Shown here: piece by piece, positions 11,675-55,299 of the stretch
How positions within the stretch are numbered: position 1 is the stretch's first letter
Layout: each line of letters begins with the position of its first letter
NCBI GenBank assembly: GCA_009760855.2
Contig: WPIO01000002.1
Coordinates: forward strand, 1,393,501 to 1,457,500
Length of the DNA: 64,000 nt
Direction of reading: 5' to 3'
DNA from: Cristatella mucedo
Taxonomy: Eukaryota; Bryozoa; Phylactolaemata; Cristatellidae
Program-made: the position numbers and the translations under genes
Notes under the pieces: model-generated
Databases searched by the model: none
The model's input: only the letters and a program-made list of their open reading frames with translations
Told to the model about the DNA's origin: nothing

Positions 11675-11680
11675 AATAAA
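11675..11680 (+). terminator. Candidate polyadenylation signal AATAAA right after the FBXL18-like stop
   Basis: AATAAA begins at the first base after the TAA stop. If used, the 3' UTR would be only about 20-40 bases. The neighbouring DNAJC28 gene ends on the opposite strand about 420 bases away, so a short UTR would avoid convergent overlap. Confidence 0.4.
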
Positions 11681-12091
11681 AGAGGCTCGGCAGCAGCTAG
11701 TGAGCCTCGGAACCCCTGGCCTGACGCCAGCTCAGAGCCGGAACTGGGTGCAGTGCGCTCCGAAAGTCTTGTCAGTCTTAACAGTGTCACTGCTCTTGCT
11801 CCCGGCCGTCGGATGCCGCTGCTGCTGTGCTCCGGACGCAGAGCAGCAGCTACACAATGGCCCCTTCGCTAGCACTTCCGCCACGACGCGCCCTTCCTAA
11901 CAGGCCAGTGTGCTGGCCGTAAGCGGTGCACGGCTCCGCCTGCACCCAAGCGGCTGTTAATGCACGCGTAATTGCAGCCGACTAAGGAACCGGATTTGCC
12001 ACCGTGGAATAAGCCGTTCACGTGGTCCGACTTTCAGCTAGTTTTGAAACGTCGTTGGCGAGGTCACTACTTTTGGTCACGGTTTGGCACG

Positions 12092-15000
12092 TCAGCAGTC
12101 ACCGCTGCCGTCGGCAGCCTTCCTGGGGGCCTTGTCACCCGTGTAGCGCCGGCTCTGTATGTCGTCAATGGCCTTATCAGGATTGTAGTGAGCCATTTGT
12201 AGATGGAGCGACGGTGCAACAATGTTGAACTTATCGATTTTCTTGTTGATTTTCTGCACGGCATCTCGAAAGTCATCAATGCATGATTGCCAGACACTGG
12301 CATGCTCGTGACCAGCAGTGTCGTAGGCTACCCACAGGCCATCTTTCAATTTCCTGTAATCGTCTCTGAAAGACGGAGGGGGCAAGAATTAGTTTTCCAT
12401 GTTGCACTCAGCTGTTAATGCGACGCAAGCACGGAAATTGGTCTGGTGTGGTGCACAAACTGTCCGGCATGCTGACTAGCGACGTAAACCGCAGTATGCT
12501 CACAGTACTGAGTGTCTATGACAACCCATTTTGCACATTGTGCGCATGTCTGATAGTGTGTGTGTGCAACATATGCACCCTCCGGTCTTAATCCGGGCAA
12601 CTATGCCTACGTCAGTTACATCTCGAGGAGTCGACAGCTTCCCTTCCTTTAGCATCGCTTCGAAGGCTCCCCTTCTGCCTACTAGGCTAACGACATCGGT
12701 CAACGCGAAAAGGGGTGGCTCTTAGGCCGGTGCAGAACGGTTGGTGTCAAGTGGGTGTGTTAAGTGGGAGGCCCAGAATGAACGATGCTATCAGTTAGCC
12801 TTGCCTCCGGGTCTTTACCCAAGAAGTAGGGTATTCGCACTTCACGACCCAATTCGTGGGTTCGAGTCCTGCAGTGGGCGATCCTTTATTACTCACTGCA
12901 AGTGGTGATAGCCATTAAGGCTCTTCTGCCGTCATACAAATGAGGCTGTTTAATCAGCTAACTTCGGCTAGGGAGTGACTGGAGAGTGGAGCAGCGGGGA
13001 GCGGGGGGGGGGGGGGGGTTGATGCATGTTTAGTTTTGAGGACCACCATAGTATATGCTAGTGTTAAGCCCAATGTGGTATCCATGTGAGGCCTTGCCTC
13101 ACTGTGGTAACCAAGCCAGGTTAGTTTGCAATGTGAGGTGCCGATTCATGGCAAAAGCAAAACCGTTTAAGTGCTCGGAAGATGGGTGCTGGATGTCTGC
13201 CCCATCCCTTGTGCAGGAACCTGCTCCTCGGACCAGCTGCTGTCATACCCATTCAAGTCAATTGAACAGAAACCTTGTGTAAACCAGGCTGCAGACTCGG
13301 CTGGAAAGTAAATAGCTTAGAGGCATCGTGAGGCACTGGATCTACCACCATCCAGATTTCTCTCACACAAGAGGGTGAAGATCTGAGTGGAATGACTGCC
13401 ACATTGCAAATCCCTAATCTCTTGCTACTGACTCCCTCACTTGCCCTCCAGCTATGACTTGTGCCCTTTAAGCAAGAGCAGGAATGATGAGCAGTCTCTC
13501 TATTCGCAGTCTAAGCAACAGCTGCTGCAGTACGGCCGCTGCATACTTGATATCCTTCTCGAGGACGATCCATTCGGGTGCGAAACCGTTGTTGACCAGT
13601 ATCTTGTTGAGGTTGTATGTGGTGGCATCAATGTAAGGATTATCGTGACTGCTGCTTTTCAATGGCTTCCCAGAGCCTGGTAAGTTGTCGAAGTCGCCCC
13701 TCGCCATCGACTCCTTAATAAGATCCTCCACCAGTCTATCAATATGGTTCCTGCGCATTAATGAGGCAGTCATTCAATTTTGTGGGGAACATTTACTCGG
13801 TCGGCACGATGGACCGACAGTGCCGATACAGGAGTGTTCATCATAACTATCACTCTTGTGTTGGTCGAACACATAAGAAACCGCTAGACAGTCATATACC
13901 TATTCATGTCCCACTGTACAATGATGTGCAGGCTGTACTTCCAGCCACTTAGATACACATCCAAATGTGCATGGTCCATCCATATCTATAGTAGGAGTCT
14001 TTTAGTTCACAATGACAATTCAACTGTATGGTGCAACGTCGCTTGCATACACAAGTATGTATCAAATGCAGCTATAAAAAAAATTCTCAGTCATCTTCAG
14101 TTTTAATGCTCCTTGCAAAGCGCAATCACTTGTGCAGCCTGTGAGAATGGTGATAGGGAGTCCACCTGTACACATATACCATTTCCTTGCCCAAAAGCTA
14201 TCTGAATGCAGAAACACGTGACAAACTACTTCAGCTCGATGTAAGGTGAAGTGCTTACCTTGTCTTTACTTTCTCCGACTCCTTCTTCTTCTTTTCTAAC
14301 TGCACTAAGCTCTGTTCACTTTCAGCGATCGACCTGTCCTTTCTGTATTGGTAAACGTTTTCGTTGGCCCGGTCTATGCGGAACTGGTCGTATTGCTTCT
14401 GCCTCTGAGCTGTAGTGCCATATCCAACGCCCTGCCACGAAAAAAGCCCCCCCCCCCAGTAAGTAGGACTGAACCAAAGTTTACCAAAACTATTCCATGC
14501 TCTGCCAGCGTTCGCAGGAACTTAAGGAATAGACTACATGCAGCCAGGTAGGAAAAAAAATGTTCATCCGGCAATATAACAAGGCAATCTTGAGTTCTGC
14601 AATCCTCAGATTGGGCCACGATTATCTGTACTCATCTTGTATTGTCTGCTGCATTTTACTTTGTATACTCTTCCTCTGGCTGATTTCACCGCCAAACAGA
14701 TTCTTGGCTTTCACTTTAATTTCGAAGCCACTGAGTTTTTCATATCCTGTTACAGTTCTCAGCCTTGTTCTACATTCGACTCACTCACCTTCCATGTAGT
14801 CTGCTTCGACAATTGCACATGGACGATCTCTAACTTACTGGAACTAACGGCAATAAAACTTACTTAATAATTATGAGATGGCCTAATGCCATCCTACAGT
14901 TGGGAGACCTACCTTCAAGATTGGTTCATTTGGCATCACTCCCGTGACTTATGCTACTAATCTGGGTGTGCTGTTCCAAAACGACTAGTTGACGGATGAC

Positions 15001-18000
15001 CACATTGCCTCCACTGTCAAGTTGGCGCTACTTTCAGCTGAGGAACATTGCTAAAATTAGGGCGCGGCTAGACAAGAGTACGATAGCGAAAAGTTCTCGC
15101 GCGTGCGAGTGTCAAAATGATAGCTATTCCTTTTATTCAGGACAACCGCCGTGAGCCCTCAATCATATGCAACTGGGGCAAAATGTAACAGCCTATCTAA
15201 TCTGCATCAACGGCATAGTTTTTATATCACACCACTTCTCTCTTCCTCTCTGAACTACACATAAACACGCTTCCTGGTCACATCGAATTGATTTAAAGAT
15301 CCTCTCATCGGCTCCATACAGATCCCTTCACTGGCACGTACTAGCCCACCTATCTGACCTTAGTCCTCTGGTATGCTCTCACACCACCGGCTCCACAGCT
15401 TCCGGTCGTCTTGCCATTCCTTGCACCAAAGGATCTGATAGTAAATTGAGTCGAACAAACAGCTGAGAGATCTGGAAGAGCTAGCAGAGAGTCCCTCACA
15501 AGATCAGTAATGACCAGACGGCCATTCAGAAGGTAGGATAAAAGGAAGCACTATTTATGGTAAATGACGCCAGCTGCCACTTCTGTTTGATGGCCTGTGG
15601 AAAAAGACATGTGAAGACAACTTTATTTACAATATTTTGGTAGCACCATCAGAACACGATTATATTTGCTCATCAGCAAAAAGGCAAGTGAATCCGAAAA
15701 AATGTTTTATTTCTTTTTGACAAAAAAGTCTGTTGCCAATGAAATTTGCTATGAAGGTGGTATTCTCGAGTCTCAATGTCAAAAGTAATCATAAAATACC
15801 TAACAGACCCCTTATAAAGCCAAAGAAGTATCAGCTTAAGCATATAATGACGTGCCAATTTTCTGTGGTAGTTGGCCGTGACACGGTCAGTTGCCTGAAG
15901 ACAAATTTTGTTAATCTGGGACTGTGATTGGCACAGGTGCACAACTGATGCATGCTCGGCTGCATTCGGGCCAACTACTACTACTAGCCACTGTAGTCAA
16001 GCATCAGTAGATGCCAACTACTACTACTAGCCACTGTAGTCAAGCATCAGTAGATGCTCCAAATGGCATTAGTGTAAACAAAATAAAGCTCGGCTGAGTC
16101 AGTCTGCTGTCAACAGCCCAGTTAACATTAATTTAGATAGCAACAGAAAAGGCCTTAACAGCAATCCCCCCTTGCAATGGGCAGCAAAAAATTGACTTGC
16201 AAGACTCTAACTCGGATATGAGTCGTGAAATGCAAGCAACAGAGCTAATAATAATAATAATAATAATACTAGGTCGTTTGTAGAGCGCCTTTAGAGTCTT
16301 AAATCTCTATCCAGGTGCTTTACAGCTTGCTGCAACATAATCAATAACCAAGGGTTAGCGGCATGCACGGTATCATGTTCAGACAAACATGCAAAAAGTA
16401 TGAATATACAAAATATAATTCAATTGTATAGCCCACCTAAAGAGAACTTGTGTCTGTTCAGACGCTTCACATGTGCAACAGGGCTCAAGCGCATGACCTC
16501 AATCATCAACTACATTCACCTTCACCTTGATCGGGGCTACCACCTTCACCACTGGCCCAAACCAGTGCAGAAAAAGCCAACAAGTAGCATGCTTAAGCCA
16601 ACATGCAAAAGCAGATTAAAAGACAATCAGTGCTTCCGGTTAGTATGAACCTGTGGTAAGTAAGTAGCATGTACTGAATCATCCACAGGTGAGAACACAA
16701 AGCACAGATGAATGAAGAGTTCACTGGTAGGGGAAAGCTGAACGGAACAGGTTCGTCTTTAGTTGAGACTTTGATGATGCATTTGGTCACTGCAGGTAGT
16801 GACGAAAGCGAGAGGCGAGTTCAAGGACGATGCATGTGAACTGTAGGCCCGATCATTAAAATATTGCAATTCAGTGTGAGGTACAGTGAGACGACTGGAA
16901 GTTGAGGGGCAGGTGGTGTAAGAATACACCCAGTGAGTAAGGTGGTCGGATAGTTAGACAGATGCTGGCGTGTAACACGATATCCAATCACCGAAAAAGA
17001 TCTTGGGAGTCCATTCGACAGGGAGCCAGTGAAGCTAAGACGGAAGTGGTGTTCTGACTTAGCTATGACGTTGACGACAGACTAGCCGAGCTGCAGAGTT
17101 GAGCACCAGTTGTAGGTGATTACTGGCAGGGAGTCCTTAATAAAGGGAACTGAGGTAATCTAGAGATGTCACAAATGCACGAATTAGCAAAGACTTGGTG
17201 TGACGCACGACAGTAAGGCATGTGCCTAAAAGAGCCAGCATAAAAAAGAATTAGCTAAAATTCCCGAGCAAAGACTTAACTACTTTACAATAAGCACATT
17301 GGACAATCAGTGCCACTAGACCGAGTAAAAGCCAGTGTTTACTGAAGACTTGCACTTGATTGTGAATTTGTTGTAAGTCAAACTATCACCGAATATCCTT
17401 AATAATAGTAGTAATAATAATAACACACTTGATACAGCGCTCTCAGGGAACCCAATCTCGCCGTAGTCACTTTAAATTTGCTGCAAAGGAGCACGATTGA
17501 ATGGTTAGTGATAGCATCCTCAATAAACAACAAGAATAACTAGGTTAGGGGTGACGTGCACAGGGTCAGCTTGCAAGTTTGGTTAGTGGCAGCACGCACC
17601 GTGACAGCACGTATAAACACAGAAAGGACGAATCACGTGGACCCGCCAAATGCTGCGATAAATAGATGCGTTTTTAGTTTCTTTTAAATGTGGACAAGTC
17701 AAGAGACGTGACGCAAGTCGCGAGTGAGTTCCAGGCTTTGGGAGCATACGAACTAAAGGCACGGTCTCCCTTGTCGGACACTTCGGGCTGAAGTAACAGT
17801 ATCTGCCTCACCTTGCTACCTTCTCCTACTTGTCTTCTCTCGAAAATAAGTTGACCACTTTCGTTCGCTTAAAGACCGCCAGCGACAGATGCTATCGTTC
17901 TGGTGGTTCATACACTGGGCACCCTAAAAAACTCTTATGACAACAATGCCATGTTTTCTCCAGCAGCCGACTTGGTCGCTTCCTGTCCAGTAGTCATTTG

Positions 18001-18923
18001 CTGAAACTTCTTAGCTACTCACTTACGCAACGGTCTTCACAATTCAGCTATTAATTATGGTTTTCCCCATTTCTTCGTTGCATGAAATGAAGGTTGCCGT
18101 GCGAATCGCATTAAGCTGTGAGTGAACTAAAGACGACTCACAGACTTAAATACAGACGACGGTTGATAGTCGAGATCCTCAGATCTGGTTACAGCCCAAG
18201 CTGGCCCGTACAGTTTTCGGCATAACGAGAAAATGCGCTTTGGGTCTCATCGCCCACGGTCTTGATCATTGACGCTGCGGGACTTACCTCGAACGAGAGG
18301 TACTGCCTGTGCTGCGGTACTGTATGCTTTATGTCTGGCTGTTCCTTTGCGGCCTCTTGTTCGTCCACCTCTGGGTTCTGGAGGACGTTCTGCAGTAAAA
18401 ACGGACCAGGGACACTTACCTCAACCGCGGTAAACCTGATGGCGAGCAAGAGTATGCACCGCAGCGCGACGAGGGTGGTAAAAATGGTCTAGTAAGACAA
18501 AAAGGCGGGTTGTCAGGGCGACTAGCGACTACGGCACGGTTCGTAGCGACTACGACAGAACCGAGAAAGGAGCAGAGGCAAGGAACGAGATCTTGCGCCA
18601 GACGGGGTAAATCCAAGAGGCAGCGGCAAAGCCAACTATACAATGAGATATGTATAAGCCTCCTTGATCTTCGAAAAAGTACTCGGGCAAGAGAGTTCAC
18701 TCCGACTGTCCGGGTGGTACTTCTTGGCTAGGCTAACGAACGCCTGCCGAACGTCCGACTCCGAAAACTCATCGGGCAACTGCAGCGTCCGGGCGTACTC
18801 AGAAACTTTCGCTTTTCTTTCGTTACTGCTGGTGTGAGTGTAAGTGTGCGAGAAAAGGCGACAACTGCTACACACTGCACTGGTCAAACGAGGGCAGAAT
18901 CGTATCACCGAACCAAGCGACAT
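12092..18923 (-). CDS. DNAJC28: DNAJC28-like mitochondrial J-domain protein, complete, 5 exons
   Basis: Exons in transcript order: 18923-18642 (ATG), 18389-18288, 14431-14259, 13750-13547, 12365-12092 (TGA); 1035 bases, 344 residues, all phases consistent. Residues 1-35 are Arg/Ser/Thr-rich without acidic residues, as in a mitochondrial presequence (MSLGSVIRFCPRL). A J domain follows, with HPD at 70-72 (AKKYHPDS). Residues ~110-260 carry the DNAJC28/DUF1992 signatures: HTVPQHRQYLSFE, GVGYGTTAQRQKQYDQFR, then ESMARGDFDNLPGSGKPLK and APEWIVLEKDIK. The C-terminal KINKKIDKFNIVAP segment also matches the family. Human DNAJC28 is about 388 residues, so this is slightly short. J domains stimulate Hsp70 ATPase; the role of DUF1992 is poorly known. 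Intron 2 (18287-14432) is ~3.9 kb of LINE and SINE debris. The donor of exon 1 (gtatag) is weak. Confidence 0.95.
12818..12970 (+). mobile_element. SINE-2 copy
   Basis: B box gggttcgagtcctgcagtgg, body caagtggtgatagcc and aaggctcttctgcc, end gaggctgtttaatcagct. In the last DNAJC28 intron, antisense to the gene. Confidence 0.8.
13003..13018. repeat. Poly-G run
   Basis: Sixteen consecutive G, in the last intron of DNAJC28; error-prone for sequencing. Confidence 0.9.
14640..15440 (+). mobile_element. Highly decayed LINE-A fragment
   Basis: CILLCILFLWLISPPNRFLA and related frames parallel the LFTVYTLPLAGVIAKHNLGF stretch of the intact copy; later gaatctgggtgtgctgttcc and gcgctactttcagctgagga parallel NLGVIFQSDL and YFQL. 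Many stops. In DNAJC28 intron 2. Confidence 0.6.
15971..16056. repeat. Perfect tandem duplication, 43-base unit x2
   Basis: 15971-16013 and 16014-16056 are identical: each starts ccaactactactactagcca and ends gcatcagtagatg. Not coding, not part of a recognised element; within DNAJC28 intron 2. Confidence 0.97.
16148..16235 (-). mobile_element. SINE-2 fragment, minus strand
   Basis: ggccttaacagcaatc, cttgcaatgggcagc and gactctaactcggatatgag parallel the reverse complement of the SINE-2 body and B-box region, diverged. Confidence 0.45.
16245..17245 (-). mobile_element. LINE-A copy, minus strand, 3' end and decayed RT
   Basis: Begins with (TAA)n and the tail hairpin (tagagcgcctttagagtctt), then 3' UTR and coding remnants such as gctgcagagttgagcaccag and gggagccagtgaagc, matching the intact copy at 49302. 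Extends to ~17245. Confidence 0.7.
17398..17790 (-). mobile_element. LINE-A 3' UTR copy, minus strand
   Basis: (TAA)n, gatacagcgctctcagggaa hairpin arm, then ggttaggggtgacgtgcaca and gcgagtgagttccaggcttt, the standard LINE-A 3' UTR order. Confidence 0.8.
17791..17975 (+). mobile_element. LINE-B fragment
   Basis: Frame FVRLKTASDRCYRSG parallels FLRLKTVGDRSFGSAGP of the larger LINE-B copy at 54900-54990. Short and broken. Confidence 0.5.
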
Positions 18924-19063
18924 GTTACACCACACCCTCCTCAGATCCAAGGAAGGTGAAGGTCATCTTGCTTTAGCGTACTCATAGATACATGGCTACC
19001 GCCGGAGTCGCGCGGTTTGCCAAACTAACGTGGCAGGTATGGACGGCGGATAGAGATAGAAGC

Positions 19064-19142
<79 letters not shown>

Positions 19143-19990
19143 GAGAGAGAGAGAGAGAAATGCGCGGCTGTAGAGGGAGAAGGAGAGGAGGAAGGTGAGA
19201 GGGAAGGAGCACTCAGCCTCCAATCGGTAGGTCGAACAGTCGCTCTGCACCATACTACTTACGTCTCTATTGTGTTACAGTTGTAGTTTGACATTCTCCA
19301 AGCTGCAGGTACGCGATACCACGCAGAACACCCAAGCGGGCTCAAATACGTTTATTCACACGGACACCGCAGCGGGCCGGTTCACCACAGTCCCGCCCGG
19401 CGTCCTCGACGTTACTCCCCGGGGCCTGTGCCGCCACTTAATTAAATATAACTGCCATAAATTGCAGCAGCCCATAAACCAACGGCAGTCATAATCTCTG
19501 CTTGCCCATAAATCACTCAAAGCCATCAATTAGCCGCAGTAGGAATAACAAAGCAACAAATGCTACCGACCCATAAACCACTCACGTCTCAAAATAGTCG
19601 CAGCAGTATCCATCGTTGAGAATCAAAAGTAGCCGCAAATTCAAATTACCGGAATTTGCGTTGCAGTAGCCAATTGACACCTTAGTGCAGTTAATCAATA
19701 TAAAACATATTCGCTTTCAAAGCCGTCGTACAAAACGCACGTGGGTACCGGTCAAAGAGCGCCCAGATCTACGCGAATAAAGCGCCTCTTGTTCACTCGG
19801 CCGATTGCGAATTTTATTTTATCTTGAGTAAAATTTTTCAACCGTACTTCTTTTGGAGGTATAACATCGGCGGCTCTGTGTTTGATTGTGCTGCGGGTTC
19901 CTTGACCCGTTGAGGCGATCCGCCGACGGGTCAAGCTGTCTGCTAACCGCCAGCGAGCCCTGATGTCTTAGCTGGCTGGATTCAGCCGGA
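18924..19990. other. Intergenic stretch between DNAJC28 and the LINE near 20000; possible LTR remnant
   Basis: Contains the 5' flank of DNAJC28 (minus strand) and a GA tract. From ~19300 to 19980 a GC-rich block on the minus strand has gtgtgaataaacg with a polyA-type hexamer and a 60-codon frame ending FAIGRVNKRRFIRVDLGAL. This could be an LTR-retroelement edge, but no paired LTR or primer-binding site is evident. Confidence 0.3.
19064..19159. repeat. (GA)n microsatellite
   Basis: About 45 GA units with two short AAA/TA interruptions, ~140 bases upstream of the DNAJC28 start codon. Confidence 0.97.
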
Positions 19991-19994
19991 CCGC

Positions 19995-20325
19995 TAATAA
20001 TAATAATAATAATGTACTTGATAAAGCACCCTCAGAGAACTTAATCTCTTTCTAGGCGCTTTACATTTGCTGCAAAGGGAAATGCAATTGAATGGTAAGT
20101 AAAATCATGCTTGAAAAACAAACAAAATGAATAACATGGTTAGGGGTGACATGCACAGGGTCAGCATGCAAATGTGGTTGTTGGCAGCATGCACAGTGTC
20201 AGCACGCATAAGCACGTGAAGGACGAATCACAGGGACCCACTAAATGCTGTCCTAAATAGGTGTGCTTTTAAGTTCCTTTTAAATGTGGTCAGGTCAGGG
20301 GATGTTCTGACGCAGGTCTGGAGGG
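19995..20325 (-). mobile_element. LINE-A 3' UTR copy, minus strand
   Basis: (TAA)n, gataaagcaccctcagagaa and ctaggcgctttacatttgct, then the 3' UTR through gatgttctgacgcaggtc. It ends abruptly at a plus-strand LINE-A tail. Confidence 0.85.
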
Positions 20326-20378
20326 AGTTCTCTGAGGGCGCTTTATCAAGTGCCTTATTATTAGTATTATTATTACAT
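20326..20378 (+). mobile_element. LINE-A tail, plus strand
   Basis: ttctctgagggcgctttatc then aagtgcc and (TTA)n: the plus-strand 3' end with only the second hairpin arm. Fused head-to-head to the preceding minus copy. Confidence 0.7.
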
Positions 20379-20745
20379 GCTACGCCCAGTTTCGTTCAAA
20401 TAGCTGAACTGGTCAAATAGAAGAGCTCGTGCAATTATTACAAAGAAGAAGAGGCACCCCTCGTATTTCTTGCCTAAGCCAGTGCATCCTTATTCTAGCG
20501 AATGCTGCAGCGCTTATACTGGAGTTAACGTCCTGCTGTTATCGTCGTCTAACACTCGCAGGTAGTGATAAAGGCTGCAATGCAACGGCTGAAACCCTGT
20601 AAATAACACTGCATCGAGATATGGCTACCATAATGATCACTCTCCAGTAGGAACAAGAATGTGGAAATAGAGCTATCGTCGAAGTGCCGACCTCTGCAAA
20701 AATCGACTGAATAAAAATGGCTGCTTTAACATTTGCTTCAAGTAC

Positions 20746-20751
20746 TTTATT
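20746..20751 (-). terminator. Candidate polyadenylation signal (AATAAA) for the myosin gene
   Basis: AATAAA on the minus strand about 870 bases past the TGA at 21619. It is the first clear hexamer I noticed in a stretch without LINE tails, so it is a reasonable 3' end. Not proven. Confidence 0.35.
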
Positions 20752-21113
20752 TCTCTTGGTTTCCTCATTTAATTGCTACGTATTGCAGTGACTTGACTGT
20801 TTCACTTCCGTCATGCCACGTCGCATAGTTAATTATTTTAGAAGACACAAGCAGCAGGCTTAGCACAATGCACGTGCACAGATTTCGTAAAAGGTTGCAC
20901 AACCTACGAATGCTCACGTGTACACATGCAAGCAATGGATTTAGCAATGTCACATTTGCACATACATTTTTTTTACTGGCTCCACTGTCAAGCTTGCTCC
21001 ACATTCTGATACAGCATACAAAGATATTGGTACAATGGCAAATCTAGGCACACGTCAGAAGCCAAGTAGGGCAGAAACAGTTGCCCCTTATAAGTCTCGC
21101 CTTTGATTAGGGC

Positions 21114-21205
21114 TGACCTGTGCGACTTAGTTAACCAGCAGCTGCTAATCACTACGAGACCTGTGCGACTTAGCTTGCTAGTTACTGCTAATCACAACGA
21201 GCAGT
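21114..21205. repeat. Diverged tandem duplication, ~44-base unit
   Basis: gacctgtgcgacttag occurs twice ~44 bases apart, each followed by a stretch containing tgctaatcac; in the myosin 3' UTR region. Confidence 0.7.
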
Positions 21206-21618
21206 ACAACAATTTCACTTCCCTCACATGAAATGCGTGCCCACATTGCTACAGAACAGGTGCACACTATAAATACGCAAAAGACGAGTTCGTGTCTGTT
21301 CTGGCTTGACAACGAGCAAAGGCAGTCAGTCCTGCTTAGCAGCAACGACCCAATGACCATCCACCCAAGGTAGGTGCATAAATAGAGCACAGTTGCAGCA
21401 GCTGCAGGGTTGTCGACTTCTGCGAGGCCACAGCAGCAACAGCTAAAGTGCCTGCTGCCGATAACCTGCCGCCCAGCGTTCTTCTCGGACCGCAGCCAGA
21501 ATATGCAGCAGTGACGAGTCCGAAGGCTCGAGGCACTTGGGGCAAACGACAGTGGAAAGAAGGCAGGGCTTGCTGTGGCATGGCATCCGTCTTCTCAAGC
21601 ATCCGATCTCAACCAGGG

Positions 21619-53478
<31,860 letters not shown>

Positions 53479-53689
53479 CTGAAATAGAAAGTTGAGTTCA
53501 GCTAGCTAGTATCCAGAGCAGCTCTATAGGGTACTGACAATTGCCTCAGTGTTGGCCTGCTTGTTCAGCACAGAGCTCAAGATAGAGCTCGTAACTTTTT
53601 GTGGAGATAAAAAACAAATGAGTAACTTTGCTACTACTGCTTATCTAACATACGGCACTTGCACAAATGACAACAGCATCCACACATTC

Positions 53690-53745
53690 ACATGCACACA
53701 CACGCGTGCACACACAAGAGCGCGAGTGTGTGTACATATATGCAC
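53690..53745. repeat. Degenerate (CA/GT)n stretch
   Basis: CA-rich with CG interruptions, then GT; upstream of the first visible myosin exon. Confidence 0.7.
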
Positions 53746-53774
53746 ACGAATACAAACATTGGCTCTTAGCTCAG

Positions 53775-53925
53775 CAGAAATATGCTTGCACTTCACAATC
53801 AAGGTCATGAGTTTGAGCCCTGCAGAAAACAAGCTGGTGAAAGCAGCTAAGGCTCTTGTGCTGTTACAAAATGGCAAGGCACTTTGGCTTTTATTAAAAC
53901 GAGGCTACTGAATGAGCTACTCTAC
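53775..53925 (+). mobile_element. SINE-2 copy, diverged
   Basis: gcacttcacaatcaaggtca, tgagtttgagccctgcagaa, gaaagcagctaaggctcttg and cgaggctactgaatgagc follow the SINE-2 order. Confidence 0.5.
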
Positions 53926-54199
53926 ACTTTTTAAACATATGGCAGTACGTGCAGGTAGTGGACATGTGGTTCAAACGTTGCACATGACAGTTTACACAGC
54001 TCCTATTCTATCGATTGCATCAAAAATACTTGCAAAATGGCTCGAGCCAGAATTCCTGAGCATTAATCCTCGTTCAGAACAAAACAAGCCAACCAAGATA
54101 GAGGCAAGTTCAGTAATAGAAAAAAATACCCCCGAGAGAAGTGTCTTGATGATATTCAGGTATGACAAGGATGATGACGAACCACTTAGGAAGCAGACA

Positions 54200-55290
54200 A
54201 GAGTGATTGAGGCCCATGGAATGGTATATCACTTTAATGCTGACGATACTCAGCTGTATTTGTCATTCAAACCGTCGGAATCTGCTGCAGCAACTGAGAA
54301 ACTGAATGCTTGCCTTGCCAACATTCGATCCTGGATGTCGGAAAACTTCTTGAAATTAAATGACGATAAAACCGAACTGCTGCTCATAGGACACCCTAAG
54401 CGTGTGGCTGGATTAAAAGGCATTGCTCGTCTAATAGGTAATGCTATTGTGCGACCATCACCACGTGCTCAAAAATTTAGGTTCGTTGTCGACAGTTGCC
54501 TAAATTTTAAAAGCTTCATTCAGAAGACTGCTTCTACAGCTAGTCATCATGCCCGATCCCTATCCAAGATTAGGAGCTGCCTTCCACAGTGGCTTGTAAA
54601 ATATTTAACCAACTCCTTAATTCTGTCTCGGCTTGATTATTGTAATTCCCTTTTGGCTGGACTACCAAAGAAAGCAACAAGGCCACTGCAGATGACTATG
54701 AATATGGCTGCAAGGCTAGTCTGCAAGTCCCAGAGGTTTGAGCACGTGTCTCCTTTGCTAAAAGAGCTAGGATGGCTGCCGGTTGATCAATGGATACACA
54801 GCAAAGTTCTTATGCTGACCCATAAGGCCACCACGGCTTGGCTCATTCGTACCTAGCTGAACTGCTGCACCAGTTTCAGCCTCTTCGTGCCCTCAGGTCC
54901 TGTGTGGACAATAAATTAGTTGTTCCCTTCCTCCGCTTAAAGACCGTTGGCGATAGAAGCTTTGGCTCTGCAGGTCCTAGACTGTGGAACTCGCTTCCAC
55001 AATTCTTATGCAACGACAACTATTCTTCTGCTGCCGACTATGGCTCATCCTTTTCAGCGGTCCTGAGCTGCTACTTCCATGCTACTCACTACCTCAACTG
55101 CTCTCTCTGCTATGCTTCCCACTTTCTCTTTGTTGCGTGAGACGAAGTCTGTTGGCTACCGAATGCGTACCGAAAGCCGCTTAGGCTGTGAGTTTGCTTT
55201 ACAAAACTCTCCTGCACAACACCCACACGGTCTTTATGACTTTGTAGAGTTACATATGGAGATACATACATACATACATAGAGTGACTCA
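54200..55290 (+). mobile_element. LINE-B reverse-transcriptase copy
   Basis: Second L2/CR1-like family. The frame ending at 54856 includes NADDTQLYLSFKPSES (motif C with Tyr changed to Asn), FLKLNDDKTELLLIGHP, SRLDYCNSLLAGLP and AARLVCKSQRFEHVSPLL. A frameshift near 54840 moves the rest (YLAELLHQFQPLRALRS, LKTVGDRSFGSAGPRLWNS) to another frame. The 3' end is ggtctttatgactttgtaga followed by (ATAC)n. Upstream motifs A and B are absent, so the copy is truncated and dead. Confidence 0.9.
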
Positions 55291-55299
55291 AGAGCTAAA

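Noticed and set aside
12500-12703. An extra DNAJC28 exon between 12365 and 13547
   Set aside because: Exons 13547 and 12365 join in phase (AA+A codes Lys) and give continuous family sequence, leaving no room for another exon.
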